Shown here: piece after piece, positions 62,613 through 64,000 of the stretch
Position numbering within the stretch: position 1 is the stretch's first letter
Layout of the letters: each line of letters opens with the position of its first letter
NCBI RefSeq assembly: GCF_041027365.1
Contig: NZ_JBFTEH010000005.1
Span: 248,001 to 312,000, forward strand
Direction: 5' to 3'
DNA length: 64,000 nt
Source of the DNA: VKMB-3413 sp041027365
GTDB taxonomy: Bacteria; Pseudomonadota; Alphaproteobacteria; Rhizobiales; Rhizobiaceae
The notes under the pieces: model-generated
Databases searched by the model: none
Seen by the model: the letters and a program-made list of their open reading frames with translations, nothing else
Told to the model about the DNA's origin: nothing
Program-made: the position numbers and the translations under genes

Positions 62613-62884
62613 GGCGCATCCTTCCCCGGGAACTCGTCTTCCGCCCCTTAGCCCCGGGGGGCGCCCGACGTAAACCCCGCGCGTCGCTGCGCAACCGGGC
62701 CGTAACCATGCTGCGCCGCCACGGCGATGCGCGGCTTTTGAACCTTGACCGCGCGCGCCGAACGATGCCATCGAACTTAAGAGCGGCAGATTGAGGAATC
62801 TCGCCGCCAGACGGATACGGATGACGCAACGCGGCGATGCGCGCCTGGACGGCGGCAAGCCGCGCCTTGGGAGGAAAAACCGAT

Positions 62885-63859
62885 ATGTTCCTGAAGCGCC
62901 TCTTGGTCGCGGCCACGTTCGTGGCGGTCGCCATGCCCGCAATGGCTTTCGAGCCGCAGAACGTCGAGTGCATCGCGCCCGCCAATCCCGGCGGCGGCTG
63001 GGACTTCACCTGCCGCACCGCCGGCCGGCTGCTGACCGAGGAGAAGCTCGTTCCGGGCAACGTCCAGGTCACCAACATGCCGGGCGCCACCGGCGCGGTC
63101 GCCTATGCCAACATCGCCGCCAAGCGCAACAAGGATCCCAACCTGATCGTCGCGACCTCGACGGTTGGCATCACGCAGCTCGCCCAGAACAAGTATCCGG
63201 CGAAGTTCGACGCCATGCGCTGGGTCGCCATGCTCGGCGCCGACGTCGGCACCGTGATGGTCAAGAAGGGCTCCAAGTACGACAGCCTCGACGCGCTGAT
63301 GAAGGCGCTGAAGGCCGATCCGACGAAGATCGTCGCCGGCGGCTCGTCGGGCATCGGCGGCTACGACCACCTGCGCTTCCTGATGCTCGCCCAGGCGGCC
63401 GGCGTGCCGGACAACCAGCTGAAGAACATCCGCTGGGTGCAGTTCGAGGGCGGCGGCGATGCGGTGACGCAGCTGCTCGGCGGCAAGCTCGACGTGGTCC
63501 TCGTCGACGTCGGCGAGATCGGCGGCTTCATCAAGTCGGGCGACGTCAACGCGCTGGCGATCCTCGGCACCGACCGGCTGAAGGCCTATCCCGACGTCAA
63601 GACCGCCAAGGAGCAAGGCTACGACGTCGAGGGCTACAACTGGCGCGGCTTCTACATGGGCGGCAAGGTGGACGATGCGGCCTATCAGGGCTGGGTCGAC
63701 ATCCTGCACAAGCTCTACGAGTCCGACGCCTGGAAGGAAGCCGCCACCAAGTCCGGCCTGACCCCGATCTGGCGCGGCGGCAAGGACTTCGAGCAGTTCG
63801 CCAAGCAGTCCGAGGAGAAGATGCACGATCTCTCCAAGGCGATCGGCGTCATCAAGTAA
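62885..63859 (+). CDS. tctC: Tripartite tricarboxylate transporter substrate-binding protein (TctC/Bug family)
   Basis: A 324-aa TctC/Bug-type periplasmic binding protein. The signal peptide MFLKRLLVAATFVAVAM ends near residue 21. The conserved NPGGGWDFTCRTAGRLL start and the GGSSGIGGYDHLRF motif are typical of tricarboxylate or dicarboxylate binding. ATG 62885 follows a strong GGGAGGAAAAA site. A tctB-like gene starts 11 bp after its stop, so it is the first gene of a TTT-transporter operon, divergent from the lyase/CoA-transferase pair. Confidence 0.92.
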   Translation: MFLKRLLVAATFVAVAMPAMAFEPQNVECIAPANPGGGWDFTCRTAGRLLTEEKLVPGNVQVTNMPGATGAVAYANIAAKRNKDPNLIVATSTVGITQLAQNKYPAKFDAMRWVAMLGADVGTVMVKKGSKYDSLDALMKALKADPTKIVAGGSSGIGGYDHLRFLMLAQAAGVPDNQLKNIRWVQFEGGGDAVTQLLGGKLDVVLVDVGEIGGFIKSGDVNALAILGTDRLKAYPDVKTAKEQGYDVEGYNWRGFYMGGKVDDAAYQGWVDILHKLYESDAWKEAATKSGLTPIWRGGKDFEQFAKQSEEKMHDLSKAIGVIK

Positions 63860-63870
63860 GGTAGACCTTC

Positions 63871-64000
63871 ATGACCGCTCGCCTGAGCGATCGCATCGCG
63901 GGGACGATCCTCTTCGTCCTCGCGGTCTGGTTCTGGATCACCGCGGGCGACTATGTCGTCGCCTTCGGCGATCCGGCCGGCCCGTCGCTGTTTCCCCGCA
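63871..64000 (+). CDS. tctB: TctB-family small membrane subunit (partial)
   Basis: Forty-three codons are visible before the window ends. They read MTARLSDRIAGTILFVLAVW, then a membrane stretch and GDPAGPSLFPR, the usual TctB N-terminus with the conserved GPxxFPR motif. TctB is the small four-helix membrane subunit that works with TctA and TctC in tripartite tricarboxylate transporters. The gene starts 11 bp after the tctC-like stop. Confidence 0.85.
   Translation, partial: MTARLSDRIAGTILFVLAVWFWITAGDYVVAFGDPAGPSLFPR

Overview
This 64 kb window is GC-rich, densely packed chromosomal DNA from an alphaproteobacterium, most likely of the order Hyphomicrobiales (Rhizobiales). The evidence is the block ybgC-tolQRAB-pal-cpoB-tilS-ftsH-glmM in its usual alphaproteobacterial order, RopB/Omp25-like outer membrane proteins, many ABC and tripartite tricarboxylate solute-binding proteins, and promoters that match the EcfG general-stress consensus (GGAAC-N16-CGTT). 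Genus is not resolved; a high-GC family such as Aurantimonadaceae would fit, but that is inference. No rRNA, tRNA, CRISPR array, insertion sequence or prophage gene was seen.

Layout. 1-8.6 kb: the end of a moeB-like gene, a DUF1328 membrane protein, a small secreted protein, a D-2-hydroxyacid dehydrogenase, an SH3-domain protein, then a xylose locus (LacI-type regulator, xylA, xylB) with a hicAB toxin-antitoxin pair between xylA and xylB, and an outer membrane protein. 8.8-24 kb: prpE, higBA, argB, a HAD nucleotidase, a GlxA-type regulator with a cysteine hydrolase, a probable stress-induced acidic protein, a membrane-anchored phosphatase, a trypsin-like protease, rmuC, def-fmt-truA, a TusA-like protein, a DUF924 protein and a FemAB-like acetyltransferase. 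24-37 kb: an outer membrane protein and the envelope block glmM, ftsH, tilS, cpoB, pal, tolB, tolA, tolR, tolQ, ybgC, all on the minus strand. 37-44.5 kb: a DUF2254 membrane protein, an AraC/DUF2000 pair, a divergent MFS/TetR efflux pair, and ruvA-vapB-vapC-ruvB. 44.9-50 kb: a CHAD protein, pcaF, a small unknown gene, a 714 bp non-coding stretch and a tethered DUF2778 (L,D-transpeptidase-like) protein. 50-60.4 kb: two complete ABC importers in a row, the second ending in a LacI regulator and a metallophosphoesterase. 60.4-64 kb: a CoA-transferase and an HMG-CoA-lyase-like gene, divergent from a tripartite tricarboxylate transporter that runs off the window.

How the genes work together. Three different type II toxin-antitoxin modules (hicAB, higBA, vapBC) each sit between housekeeping or catabolic genes in the same direction. 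In the vapC-ruvB case the stop and start codons overlap, so the downstream gene is probably translationally coupled to the toxin. The hicA product lacks the family's GSH histidine. The tandem ABC importers with a phosphodiesterase suggest uptake and hydrolysis of phosphodiesters. The lyase/CoA-transferase/transporter set suggests catabolism of a branched 3-hydroxy acid. These last two roles are inferences from gene content.
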